Origin: Adiantum capillus-veneris
Lineage: Eukaryota > Streptophyta > Polypodiopsida > Polypodiales > Pteridaceae
Direction: 5' to 3'
Length of the DNA stretch: 64,000 bases
Assembly: GCA_014529385.2 (NCBI GenBank)
Contig: CM043967.1
Span: forward strand, 1,431,001 to 1,495,000
Every line of letters starts with the position of its first letter. Positions within the stretch are counted from its first letter, which is position 1. This document shows, one piece after another, positions 11,314 to 22,832 of this stretch. Made by a program: the position numbers and the translations under genes. Below the pieces are notes generated by a model. It was given only the letters and a program-made list of their open reading frames with translations, was not told where the DNA came from and ran no database searches.

Positions 11314-14234
11314 CAATAGATTCATTAAAACCCAAGAAGACCCCTGGCATTGATGGGCTACCAGCAGAATTTTATCAAAACTTCAAGGAGTTGCTTTCTC
11401 CCATCCTCCTTAGAGTGTGGGAGGAATCAGTGAGACAGGGCGCCCTTCTAGTGCAACTCAACACTAGCGTCATCAAGTTGTTAATAAGAAAGGCCCTAAG
11501 GAGGTCCTTTCTAGTTGGAGACCTCTTACCATGTTGAATGCTGCATACAAAATCTTTGCCAAAGCTATAGCACTAAGAATTTCTCCGGTCCTCGCAGAGC
11601 GGCTTTGCATTGAAAAAAAAGGCTTCATCAAAGGACGGAGAATTATGGAAGCTGGCATTGCTATGTGGGAAGGGATTGAAGAAGAGTCTAGACAGGACTT
11701 CGTCTTTGTCAATGTATACTTCGACAAAGCATACGACAAATTAGAATGGATATTTGTCCTTGACTACTTGATCATGATGGGCTTCGGTCCCAGTCATTGT
11801 CAGGTCTGTTAGGACTCTTCTGGGCAATGCCCAAGCAAGGGTTCCACTCAAAAATGGCATCTCAGACCCTTTTCCTCTCAATCGATCTATCCTTCAGGGA
11901 TGCCCCCTTGCCCCCTTGATCTTTGCTTCCTCGGCGGACTCCCTTAATTGGCTGGTCAAAGCCAAGATAGGTGATGGTTCACTTAAAGGGATTACATTAC
12001 CTGATGGAAGGCAGCAGTGCCTTTCTCAATTCGCTGACGACACCAATGGCCTACTTAACAATGATGAGAAATCATTACAATGCTTCTCAGAATGTCTGAG
12101 GACTTTCTGCACTTCCTCAGGATCTCGGATTAATCACACTAAAACAAGAATCAGAGCCACCCACTCTCCCCTCCCAAGATGGATCAGTGAACAAGGATGC
12201 TTGATCCTACAAGATGGTGTCATCTTTGGGCTCCTACGTATCCCTTTTGGGTTTAGGGTATCTATGGCCCAGAGGTGGCAATGGGTACTGGAGCGTTTCT
12301 CCTCCAAACTCAGTCAATGAAGAGGGTTTCAAGGTAATATTGCAGGCAGGGCACTAGTTGTCAAGCATTTTATTTCCTGCCATGTCGTCTTCTTCTCTGC
12401 TGCTAGAGGCCACCTGACTCTCAGTTAAAGGACATAACCAGGACTTGCAGAAACTTTGTATGGTCAGGTGACCCGATAAGGAAGGGCCATGCCAAGGTCA
12501 GCTGGGATGTATGCTGCCCCCCTAAGGAACAAGGAGGACTCGGCCTCACTAACTTCAGCAGACGGGTAGACAAACTAGCAGTCAAACTCATCCTCACCCT
12601 GGATAAACCTGATGAGGAGTGTGCTTCCTTGCTATTTTGGAACATCAGCAAATTGAAAGCCAAAGTGAGCAATGGCCTCCACCCCCTCTCGTGGTTCACA
12701 GTCTTCTTTGGACCTGCCAAGATATCACCCAATGGTTCCCCCCTCCTTAAATCCTTGTGGGGAGCGTGGAACAGATATAGGAACCACCTTAGAGTCAACT
12801 AGGACTCCAAGTACAGCCTTCACCTACGAGCACACGAATCAATTTGGTGGTCGCTGCCTCCGATTCCCCCTCTCAACCAAGTTCAAATCAGAATAGCTAA
12901 GCGTATTCAAAACAAGGGCATTACCACTTGGAGAAACTTGTGGCATAGCTTGGAGCACAGGTGGCTCTCCCAAACCGAGCTCACAAGTCGATACAACCTT
13001 GGGAGTTATGTCTAATAGCTAACAGAAAGTCCCTCTTCTCGAAGGAGCTGGAGTGGACTCTCTTGAGTTACCTTGACCCCTCCCTCAAGGCTTTGTATTG
13101 GTCTAGTGGCAGCGCTCTGTCTAACCCCCCACCATAACCCCTAACCTCACAGAAGCTCTCCACGTTTCCCTCAACAGAAAGTGGAGGATCTCAATGGACC
13201 GTCGTCAATGGGCCTTTAAGTTCCATTCAATTTGGAATATAGGCATCCCAGCCAAACACTCTGTCTTGCTCTGGTTAATCCTCCACAAGGCGGTCTGGAC
13301 GAGGCACAAGACGAGGCTTGGCCCTAGGCTTTGTGAGAGGTGCAACATAGCCGAGGAGGAAATCCCCCACCTCTTTATGAACTGCCCCAAAAGTTTAGAA
13401 ATCTTGTCCCTCGTGATCTCTGGGCTAGGGAGCACTTTAAGTTGGAAACAAGTGTTGCTTGGTGACTCAGTTTCCTTATTTTAAGAGATTAAGAGGGGAA
13501 TTTTTCTGAATTATCTGGTCTGACAGAATTGACAGGCGGTTTAACATCTCTTACTAGACCAAAATTCTAAGAGTGTTTTTTTCTCACTTTTCTTTACAGG
13601 TAAATCAACTCAATTTGGAGAAATGCGGGATTTACGAAGCTAATTTCAAGGTGCTCACAGACTGCATAGGATTCTACAATAGCGCTAACATAGACAAGCA
13701 ACAAGAGGTTTTTCTTGATGGATCTTACACTCATCTACAGAGAATGTTGGATGAATGCCAAACAGATGGGGATAGGCTAAGGAGGCTACACGGCAACGGT
13801 CTTCGGCTCGTCGCCCACATCCAGGAGTTCCTTATGCCCTGACTGAACATAACCTCCCTAATTAAGAATAGGACCTGTATGGGCCATGTAATTTTGATTA
13901 CCCAAAGTTTTCTATCGACTAACGGAAAGCTAACTATACCCCATGCAATAGTCCATTGTAACTTTGCTTCTTTTTCTTTAATATAAATATGCTCACGCCC
14001 TTTATGGTTTAAAAAAAAAAGAAATGGAACGTTGCAATAAGGGTAGGTTCACGCTAGTATAAAAAAACAAAAGCGGGAGGAACCAAAGAGAGGAAAGGAA
14101 AGAAGTAGCAAGTGCTTCGCTGTACGTCATAAAGGGAGTTGCCACGTACCTCTAAATGGACAAATTAAATTAGTAAATTATCATAGCGAGCGAAACTTGC
14201 AAGAAAAGAGAAATGAGAGCGATGGAGAAAAGGT

Positions 14235-14257
14235 TTTGGGGGGGGGGGGGGGGGAGG
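14235..14257. repeat. Poly-G tract
   Basis: Run of more than 20 G; only 8 G at the same site in copy 2 (about 32743), showing rapid length change. Confidence 0.85.
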
Positions 14258-14279
14258 GGATTCTAATCCGCTTTGGGTA

Positions 14280-15120
14280 TATAGCGCGTAAGGAGTTGGG
14301 CTATTTCAATTTGCTTAGGGTTCAGGGCTTGGGGCTACTCGCTTAGTGTTAAGTCTTTGCAATTTGGTTGTTTCAGACCGCTTAGGATTAGCCGGTTAGG
14401 ACACGCCGCTGAGGTGTTGATAATTTGCAATTTGGCTATTTTAGGTCACTTAGGGGAATCCACTTAGGGTTAGCGGCTTTAGATTTGGGCTACCAATTTT
14501 AGGTTTCCACTGGATCAGGGTTTGTATTGGATCTACATGCATTGTCATGTAGGCATGGATTTGTACTTATATCGCACCCTCGAATATAGGCATTGATCAA
14601 TAAAAGATGAAAGTATTACCCAATGGTCCTGATCTCGGTGCACCTCTAAACCGAGGTGTACGAGGATGAAGCATGGCTAGAGAATGTGACGCAAATAGCT
14701 TTGACAAACCAACTTCAATAATGCAAATGGACTTCAATAACACAAATAGACTTTAGAAACGCAAACAAAATCTAGAAACACAAAGGATCTTCAAAAACAC
14801 AAATGATCTTCTAAAATGGTGGTCCTTTCTAAATCGGCCCATTTGCAGCTTTAGGGTAAGCGGTTGTGATATTTCAATCCTCTTAGGATTAGTCACTTAG
14901 GTGTTAGTTCTTTGAATTCAGGACGCTTAGGGCTAGATGCTCTAAATTGGCTAATATTAATATTGCATTACTTTCGCCATTTCAATAATCTGCTTCGAGC
15001 ATGGCAATTTGGTTGTTTCAGGCTGCTTAGGGCCAACCACCTAAAGTTAGAGGCTTTAGACTTAGCTGGTTTAAATCAGCTTAGTGTTGCATTACTTTAG
15101 CCATTTCAATAAACTAATCC
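14280..15120. repeat. Degenerate CTTAGGGTTAG-type minisatellite
   Basis: Irregular reiterations of phrases such as GCTTAGGGTTAG, TTTGCAATTTGG and TATTTCAATNNGCTTAGG at roughly 50-60 bp. A matching block is at 32790-33760. Resemblance to the telomere repeat is superficial, as the unit is longer and interleaved with other text. No coding. Confidence 0.6.
14531..14690 (+). repeat. Dispersed stem-loop repeat, copy a
   Basis: About 160 bp shared with 33013-33172 and 19051-19210. It contains a CTACATG..CATGTAG hairpin, an AATAAA-like signal (about 14600) and a second stem-loop around 14635-14664 (GGTGCACCTC, loop TAAACC, GAGGTGTAC). The arrangement could be the end of an LTR or a small non-coding element; the class is unknown. 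Confidence 0.65.
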
Positions 15121-17289
15121 ACTTTGAAGACATATTTAGGAATTCTGGGAAAAAATGCACAATTTTGGACAAATCTTTGCTAACCAATCTCTTGAGCGTT
15201 GGTCACAATGTACTAGGTTGCAATGTTATCAACCATTGGTGTCAAGCTATAAAGTTCAGTTTACATTGTTTTCAAAAATTGGTGTTAAGTTCTAGAGTTG
15301 AATTTGCATTGTGTTGGGTTTCATTGTTGTCAAACATTCGTGTCAACATCTAAAGCAAATGTTGCATTGTTGTCAATGATTGGGTGTTAAGTTCTATTAA
15401 GACTCATAGATATTGCATTTTGATGGGATAGTTTGAAGAGTGTATGGAGGACTTGTGAAAACATTGATGATTAAATTGGGATCAAAAGTATACAAAGAAC
15501 TTGGGAAACCTTGATATCAAAATTGTAAAGTGAACATAGCTTTGCCTTGCTCTAGAAGTAGATGTAGAGCTTGAAGAAACTTTGAGAGCCTTGGATGGTT
15601 ACTTGTGAGAGCTACCATGTTAAATGCCACTCCTTTGGAAGCTTGGATTAGTTGTCCTACTAAACTAAATTTTGAAATGTGCTAGTTTTGCGATAGAGAA
15701 AGCATTGCTATTTTATTTTTCACAATAATGAAAGAATAGAGGATTTATTTTTTAAGGTCCTAAGGAATAATTTTTCTACAAGCACAAATACCAAAACTTG
15801 ATTTTACTCAAGAGAAAATGTTGAAATGTGTGTCAGCTAGAATACTCACTACGACAACAAACAACCCAAGTGCCAAAAGCAAGTTGAGCACACAAAATGA
15901 GAAGAAGTTTTCAATGCTTGACCCCCCATCAAATCCAATGTTACTCACCCCAATATAACAGACTTAGTTATGTGGTTCTTCCCGCACAAAAGCTCATGAT
16001 CATATCGTATGTCACAATGTGGGAAATAATACAAGTTTGTTCAAAACTTTCTATGAACATCACTAGGAATATAGAAATACTCTCACAAATAATCAAAGTT
16101 GATGTTAAGCTAAAAAGGCTTTTCTAGTATTTTTGTGAAGATTACACCAACACGGATCAATAACACCCTTCTAGGTATGTGGTCTCCCCCACACAAAAGA
16201 TCATGATATAGAGGTATGTCACAAAACAGGAAGTAATATAAAATTTTGTTGAAAATGCCTATGAGCACCACTAGAAACTTTACAATTTTCTCACACATTG
16301 AAATGGAATGAATCGTTGATGTTGTGCGTAAAGAGAAAATTATGTTACTTTTTGGTGAAGACAAGTCGTGTCCAGTCTAATTTGATGCTCGAGGAGCCAC
16401 CCACCATGCAAAATCCATGCTATAATATGGGTTTTGATGAATTAATGGCATACTAGATACTATGAGATGAAACAAGAGAAACCCCCACATGCAAATTCTT
16501 GTACAAATCTACAAGAAATGTAGGATCTTATTGGATTCTTTCTTGTCATTTTGTGTATAAGACATAACAGAAAGAGAATTTTTCTTTCCTCGTACCTAGT
16601 CATATACAATTGGAGGGCAAGGGCCAATAGTACTTAGCAAGGTATGTGGTGCCTCCTCCACAAACAAATGTGATGTTTTAGTGATTCACACTATGAAATG
16701 TATTCTATTCCACCTTCTTATTGATATCCAACAAGCACACAATGTAGCTATTTAAACATAACCTATTGGTTTTAAAAACATATTGGGAAATTGTACCAAG
16801 GAGCGCGCACGTTTTTGAATTAGAGATTAAGGCTTAATGAGCCACTCAGGATTGAAAGATTCCACTAGTACTTGAGGTTAGCTTAAACATCCAAAATAGA
16901 AAAGTACAGAAGTAAGAAAATCTAAATTGAAAACAAGAAGAAAAAGACCTCTTGGTGTAAGAAAGTGGGACTCATGAGCTTTCACTTGGGAGTCATTGTA
17001 TCATGTGCAATTGTATGGAAATGGGCCACCTGCCCTCTCTCATCAACATGAAATCACGTGCTCCAAACAACACCTAATTAGGTATGTGTCGCCCCCTTCA
17101 TAGAAACTTATGAGGTTGTTCTAGGTCATAGTTTAGGATGTATGATGATAATTTTCATGAACGTTACCATCTAGTGATACATAACTAGGACTTGAGAATT
17201 ATTTTACAAGCAAAAGAAAACAACCTTAAATTCATTTTTTTTGCAATTCCCGCAGGAAACAAGCTCTCACAGGAAACAAGGCTTTAGCA
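15121..17289. repeat. Degenerate long-period repeats, non-coding
   Basis: A phrase like GGTATGTGGTNNCCCCCACA followed by CTCATGA.. recurs at about 15967, 16173, 16641 and 17081, with further relatives at about 22256 beyond the CACTA. Surrounding text is also partly repeated. No domain in any frame. Confidence 0.55.
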
Positions 17290-17309
17290 CACTACAACAC
17301 TACATGGAG

Positions 17310-17425
17310 ATATCGACGCGCGTATATCGAAGAAATTAGCGGGCGTCGATATATGCGTCGATATACGCGTCGCAATGTGCGTCGATATACACGTGGAAAG
17401 GCTTTCTTTCCCACGCGTATAGCGA
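17310..17425. repeat. CACTA left subterminal repeats
   Basis: Dense direct and inverted copies of a roughly 10-12 bp motif of the type GCGTCGATATACGCG. In other CACTA elements such arrays are bound by the element's own DNA-binding protein. Confidence 0.8.
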
Positions 17426-17528
17426 CGCAAAAAAATTTGGGGGAAAAAAGCGAAACCCGCGAGCAGCAGGGGCCATTTTCACCTGCGCTCTACTTAAATC
17501 TTGGCCTCCACCTGCTGCGCAGGTATTA

Positions 17529-17597
17529 TGCCCCCCCCCCCCCCCCCCCCCCCCAACCCCTCTCTCTCTCTCTACATCGTGTGTGTGTGTGTGTGTG

Positions 17598-17665
<68 letters not shown>

Positions 17666-17760
17666 GTGTGTGTGTGTGTGTAGGAAAGAGAGAGAGAGAG
17701 AGACGTGTGTGTGTGTAGGAAATAGAGAGAGAGAGAGAGAGAGAGAAGTGTGTGTGTGTA

Positions 17761-17805
<45 letters not shown>
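17529..17805. repeat. Poly-C, GT and AG microsatellites in CACTA
   Basis: Poly-C (about 17530-17554), GT (about 17580-17599), AG (about 17601-17662) and further AG/GT alternations to 17805 with a repeated GTGTGTGTGTAGGAAA spacer. Arg-Glu ORFs are artefacts. Confidence 0.9.
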
Positions 17806-18322
17806 ATTAATGTATGCTTAGGAAATTAAAATTAAAGAAAAATAATTAAAGAGAGAAATGAAATGAAATGTTATATTAACGTCTTCGAAAGGCCAAAGTG
17901 ACCTATGAGACATGAGACAAGAAAGTTACAATGTGATGGATCTGATACAAAGTCAGAGTAAGAAGATGACAAAATAAAATATTATGGAATCCTAAACTGC
18001 TGGGTATGGACTAAACGGCTAAACCAGCTAGCTGGGATAGGTAGATCATAGGAGATCCAGTAGCTGTCGCTGGCGGATCTCATCAATCTCCTCCATGGTC
18101 AGTAGTCTGACCGGGCGTTATGCATGTCGAGCCAAAGTGACCTAGCTAGATCCTCTGATGCAGTCTCTGTCGATGTTGTGTAGTTCTCCGCACTCGTGGA
18201 CGTCTAGATCTCCCTAGCTCAGTCGCTCGTTCGATCAGTAGAGAGATAGGGAAGTAGAGAGAGAGAGAGAGAGGTAAGTAGAGAGAGAGATAGGAAATAG
18301 CTAGAGAGATAGAGAAAGAGAG

Positions 18323-18558
<236 letters not shown>

Positions 18559-18678
18559 AGAGAGATAGGAAAATAAGGAAATAGAGAGAGAAAGAGAGAT
18601 AGCGAGAGCGAGATCGAAAGAGAGAGAGAAAGAGAGATAGCGAGAGTGAGATCGAGAGAGAAAGAGAGATCGAGATCG

Positions 18679-18954
18679 CTTTTTTGAGCAAGAACCATGC
18701 AAGGCTTCTGAATATTTCTCAAGTTGCTCATCCATCTCCACATTATCTTCTGGCTTGGACATGGAGGCCCCGCCCGGTTTACAATCAGGTAGAAAACTTT
18801 CATTGGGCTGAGAACTTCCATGGCTCGTGCATGTGGTGAAAAAAACACCAGGATGGGCATAATATCCTTGGAAAAACCTGTGCAAAAAATTACAAACAGA
18901 CGGAACATTACAAAAATGGTCATGCTTTAATATATGATTCATCAAGTGCGGCAT
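18679..18954 (-). other. Exon-like open stretch inside CACTA, unknown
   Basis: On the minus strand about 92 codons are open and of ordinary composition, from MPHLMNHILKHDHF to HGSCSKK, before running into the AG/TA microsatellite. A possible acceptor (TTTTTTGCACAG, about 18873-18884) lies inside. It is antisense to the transposase remnant and resembles no part of a CACTA protein that I know, so it may be captured host sequence. Unrecognised. Confidence 0.25.
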
Positions 18955-19050
18955 TGGAAAGCTTTCTCTGACAGGCTACCTCGGAATGGAGGCAGGTGCG
19001 ATCGTAGACAGAGAAGAAACTATGGAAATAAAAGAGGCAAAGGGGTTTTG

Positions 19051-19210
19051 CCTGCTACATGCATTGCCATGTACACCTGGGAGTGCACGTATGTGTCTAC
19101 CCATATAGGATTTGACCAATAAAGACGAGATTTTGACCCGGTGGTCCTGATCTCCGTACACCTCTGGACCGAGGTGTACGGAGATTGGGCAAGACTAGAG
19201 AATGCGAGGT
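19051..19210 (+). repeat. Dispersed stem-loop repeat, copy c (inside CACTA)
   Basis: Homologous to copies a and b but more diverged. Its stem-loop at 19151-19184 is perfect over 14 bp (TCTCCGTACACCTC, loop TGGACC, then the complement). AATAAAGACG is at about 19118. Confidence 0.7.
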
Positions 19211-19484
19211 AGTTTACATTGTGAGGAGTATATATATATATATATATTAAAACAACATTCATAATCATTGTAGATGGAAACGTCATCAACTAACATGGAG
19301 GAAAAGATTGCATGCTCTGCAAGTATCAAATCCTGTGCAAGCGTAGGATATGTAATGAGCATGTGCACAAGTACGGAGAGTTTGCTAGAGAAACCGTATA
19401 GAATCTGCGATATGACTCCTAAGGAACGGGCATTGATTTTCGCGACATAGCACCTACATCTGAGAGAGAGAGAGAAAAAAGATT

Positions 19485-19769
19485 ATGCGTGAAGGTCCAA
19501 CCAATATAGAGCCACGGATGGAAGCAGAAAAGGGCTTACAGACAAAAGACGACGGCATGGAGGAGATGCTGGATGCCTTCTTCCAGACAAGCCAGAAGAA
19601 CGCGAACGAAGCAGCACCAGAAGCCGTGCGCCTATCTCCTGAAGACATGTTCAAGAAGTTGGCACGTCAACCAATCTATGAAGGCACCAAAATATCTGTG
19701 CTTTGTACTTGTCTGGCGTTTTTGAATCTTCAGTCAGTGTACGGGTGGTCAAATGCAACCGACGCCTAG
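19485..19769 (+). pseudogene. TNP2-type CACTA transposase N-terminal fragment
   Basis: Ninety-four codons. LDAFFQTSQKN, then RLSPEDMFKKL and QPIYEGTKISVL..YGWSN match the N-terminal part of plant TNP2-type transposases, where a P-L-Y-x-G..S-x-L motif is followed by YGWS. The protein breaks off soon after YGWSN; the catalytic domain is missing. An internal deletion or a lost splice site probably joins this to the following ORF region. Confidence 0.6.
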
Positions 19770-20114
19770 GGGGGGACGCCTACGGGGTTCAGGACGCCTA
19801 TGGGTACGATGCCTATGGATACGATGCCTTCTTCTCCCATCACGGCCGCTTCGACACCTAGGGGTGGGGCAGAGGCGGGTACGTCCTCATCTCCGCAGCA
19901 CAGGCGCACTCGCCGATCTCGGCGATCGTCAGGTGGAGGTGGTGGTTGCTGTGGAGGAGGGTCCACAGATGCTTCGACCCCTCCTCGCTCATGACCCTCG
20001 TCTTACCGAGGCACACCTCTCGACACACCTCTTGGCACACCTCGGACACCTTGGGGGACACACGATCCTAGTGCCTCCAAGCTCTATACTATACGGGGAG
20101 ATGGTTCTGTTGAC

Positions 20115-20474
20115 ATGGATAGAGTCGGGACTGAGATGCGACAGCGGATTCTCCAGCTCATGGAGCTGCAGTTTTTGACCAGCATTCTGACGTCTTGGGA
20201 TCAACAAGAAAAGGAAAAAGTCACTTACATAGTGGAGACCATCCTGAGAGAGTACCAACCTGCTCCGGGTTCTTCCGTTGTTTCGGCGTGGTGGATCAAG
20301 GGTGTTGCACGGGACACCATCAAACATCGACGAGATGCAACTCAGAAGGCTTTCAGGACCGGCTCGCCGAAGCCTTCGGGCATCCCACATGAGACGTGGC
20401 TGCAAGGGAGGATGAGCGGACAGCGGCCACGTGGTTCAGACAGAAGCGTGAGGCCGCGTAGATACGACAGATGA
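20115..20474 (+). CDS. Second CACTA ORF (possible TNP1/ORF2-like remnant)
   Basis: One hundred and nineteen codons. MDRVGTEMRQRILQLMEL, then ILREYQPAPGSS and SAWWIKGVARDTIKHRRDA form a basic, helical-looking sequence. Its position downstream of TNP2 and its Trp/Lys/Arg-rich core suggest the accessory CACTA protein, but I cannot confirm a family. A downstream segment (20620-20760) may be another exon, because a pyrimidine-rich stretch and acceptor CGCAG precede AATCTTGCGATGCATCG near 20620. Confidence 0.4.
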   Translation: MDRVGTEMRQRILQLMELQFLTSILTSWDQQEKEKVTYIVETILREYQPAPGSSVVSAWWIKGVARDTIKHRRDATQKAFRTGSPKPSGIPHETWLQGRMSGQRPRGSDRSVRPRRYDR

Positions 20475-20899
20475 CTAGGGGGACATCTCATCTTGGCAGC
20501 GGAGGCTTCGACACCTTTCGTTATGAGTTTGTGAGTTTCTATCCAATCTTAACTATGGCGTTTTTTAAAACGCGATGAATCATGTATTCTTATTACTTTG
20601 ATTTTTGTATAAACGCAGAATCTTGCGATGCATCGAGCTCCATCACGCGAGGAGGAGTCAGATGGATATCACAGAGGTATCTATGAAGTACTGAATGATC
20701 TTGAAGCTTCAGGAGAGCCTGTAGACTGGGAGGCCTTACAGTCTCGCTGATCGCTTGAGGTGAGACGTTAATATGTGTGAGTTGATTTAATTAAGTCAGT
20801 ATATGTGAAGTAATATCAATACTAATTTTGTGAGTTGTCCTATGTGCAGGTTGCGACGCCTAGTCATTAGTGGACCAGATTTCATCTATATGCTTTGTG

Positions 20900-21260
20900 A
20901 GACACAAACACGCTTCTGTGTCTCTTTTTTGTACAAACAGTTAGTGTTCAAACAGTTATTGTTTCCCTTATGGTTATGATTATTGTCATTGTCATTGTAT
21001 AGACAGTTATTGTTTCTCTTTCTGGTTATGCTTATGGTTATTGTTAATTTTGTTTATGGTTATGGTTATTTGCATTATGGTTTTGATCAAAGTGATTATA
21101 GCCGGTTAATATGGTTTTAAGTTATGGTTATGCTTTTAAGTTATGTTTATGGTTCGTTATGGTTATGATTTTAAGTTATGGTTATGGTTCGTTATGGTTA
21201 TGCTTTTAAGTTATGGTTATGCTTTTAAGTTATGGCTATGCTTTTCAGTTGGTACGGTTG
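20900..21260. repeat. Degenerate GTTATGGTTATG simple repeat
   Basis: Many tandem variants of GGTTATG and TTTTAAGTTATG between the last CACTA ORF and the right subterminal region. Non-coding. Confidence 0.8.
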
Positions 21261-21529
21261 TCTTTCATTGGCCTTAAATCTCATGTGAGATCCTACATGG
21301 ATAGCATGTAGGAGGTGTATACATGATATGGTTTTTTTTGAAAAGTTTATGTAAAAACAAAGGGAACTCTGCCGAAATTTCTACGCGCGGGAGCATGGTT
21401 GATATTTTGGTACTGCTCGCTTTCTTGGGCAGAGGGCAGGAAGTCTGGCTGTGGCTGTGTCCATCTTTTAACTGGGCAGAGGCCAGGCTACCTGCCCTCT
21501 GCCCAAGAAATTTTTTTCTGCTATGGTCG

Positions 21530-21655
21530 TCGCTATATGCGTCGCTATACGCATCGCTATCAGCGTCGCTAATAGTGACTGGTTTCACAGCGACGCGTAT
21601 AGCGACGCTCATAGCGACGGGCAGCGTCGATATATGCGTCGATAACACCTTCTTT
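21530..21655. repeat. CACTA right subterminal repeats
   Basis: Multiple GCGTCGCTATA and TATAGCGACGC units in both orientations, mirroring the left end. Confidence 0.8.
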
Positions 21656-21668
21656 TGTTGTAGTGGCA

Positions 21669-22832
21669 TCAATTTGAGCCTTGAGAAACCACCTAGATCC
21701 TACAAGGCATGAGCTATAATTCAAGCCTTGAGGACCTACCTAGAGCCTGGAGGAATGGCCTACACCAAACACTCAGATTATTCATTAAGAAATTCCATCA
21801 AAGCTGACAGCAATGTTACAAACTTCATCAAAATCAATGTTAGTTTTAAAATTTAAAGCCAACGTTACAAACTGTGTTAAGTTTAATCATTTATCAGCTT
21901 GATGCCTTGTCACATTCTCCTCATCTCTCAAGGCTTTGAAACCCAGCCTCATTATTTATTGATCGTGAAAAAATTTGAATGATGGAGATTTGACCCCTTA
22001 TAACTCCCAAATTCAACTACATTCTTGATGTCGTTGTACACCACCCATTCGAGGGCTACCCGCTGTCAAGGGTAGGCATCTAGGTACTAACAAAAGAGAT
22101 AACATGCTTGCTAGGCTAGTTTACAACAGCTACATTTTCTATGCAAGGCATGTGTCCATGTAGGTCTTCTATGGTTGCTTACATATTCATGTGCAAGTGT
22201 AGGGCAAGAGGCCACATGCCCTCTCCCATCAACATGGCAATCCAACAATGCTTCCTTAGATATATGGTTCCTCCTTCATAGAAGCTCATGAGGCTGCTTT
22301 AGGTCATAGTTTAGTAGTATTAGCATAAACTATCTAGTGATACATAACTAGGATTTGAGAATTCTTTCCCAACCAAAATGAAAACATCTTAAATCTCATG
22401 CTGAGATAAAAGTTTCTTTCAACAATTCTCACAAGAGACAAGTTGCAACAAGTTCTTGATCACAGAAAGTAAGGCTCGAGCTATAGTTTGAGCCTTGATG
22501 AACAACTACCCTAGAAGGCTCAAGCTCTAGTTCGAGCCTTGACGAACAACCTAGAACCTAGAAGGCTCAAGATCTAGTTTGAGCCTTGAGAATCCACTTA
22601 GAGCCTGGAGATTTATCATTGGAACCCTCGCAACTCCCAGATTCAATTGAATTCTTAATGCTCTTGTACACCACCCATGCCAGGGATGCCTCTTGTCAAG
22701 GGTAGGCACCTAGGTACTACCAAAAGAGCCAACACACTATGTACATTTGTTTATGCTAGGTGTGTTTTTCTATGCACAAGGTACACATTCGTGTACGCCC
22801 CTCCCCCCAATTACTTTGACGCTTGTCTCGTA
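21669..22832. repeat. Degenerate repeats, right part of duplication copy 1
   Basis: The phrase TTGTACACCACCCAT..AAGGGTAGGCA..TAGGTACTA occurs twice about 630 bp apart (22034 and 22664). Three tandem near-palindromes of the form AAGGCTCGAGCTATAGTTTG occur at 22471-22610, period about 45-48 bp. No coding recognised. Confidence 0.65.

Larger units (their letters stand above)
8932..13842 (+). pseudogene. LINE ORF2: APE endonuclease, RT and RT zinc-binding domain, broken
   Basis: ORF2 nicks target DNA and reverse-transcribes the LINE RNA. The ATG at 8932 overlaps the ORF1 stop (ATGA). The frame begins KILSWNIKGLSDPLKAKKIR with LQEIKTTS, typical of APE-type endonucleases; LLGDFNMV follows near 10110. 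RT parts: PGIDGLPAEFYQ (about 11345-11380), PLTMLNAAYKIFAKA (about 11523), the motif A region YFDKAYDKLEW (about 11718-11750) and the catalytic FADDT (about 12030). An RT zinc-binding domain occupies 13194-13484 (CERCN..H..CP). The C-terminal 89 codons (13573-13842) are open. Many stops, frameshifts and two insertions make it non-functional. Confidence 0.85.
7330..14019 (+). mobile_element. L1-type LINE, copy 1
   Basis: Non-LTR retrotransposon with a 5' leader, ORF1 (nucleic-acid binding), ORF2 (endonuclease and RT) and a 3' end at an A-rich tail (about 14009-14019). Both ORFs are disrupted. A MITE (11024-11313) and an older insertion (about 9190-9840) interrupt ORF2. The 5' boundary is set loosely where leader-like sequence begins. 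The part from 8352 onward is shared with copy 2 as part of a larger duplication, so the two are duplicates of one insertion, not two insertions. Confidence 0.85.

Noticed and set aside
14280-15120. Interstitial telomere-like repeat (CTTAGGG)
   Set aside because: The heptamer is not tandem; it is embedded in a longer irregular unit.
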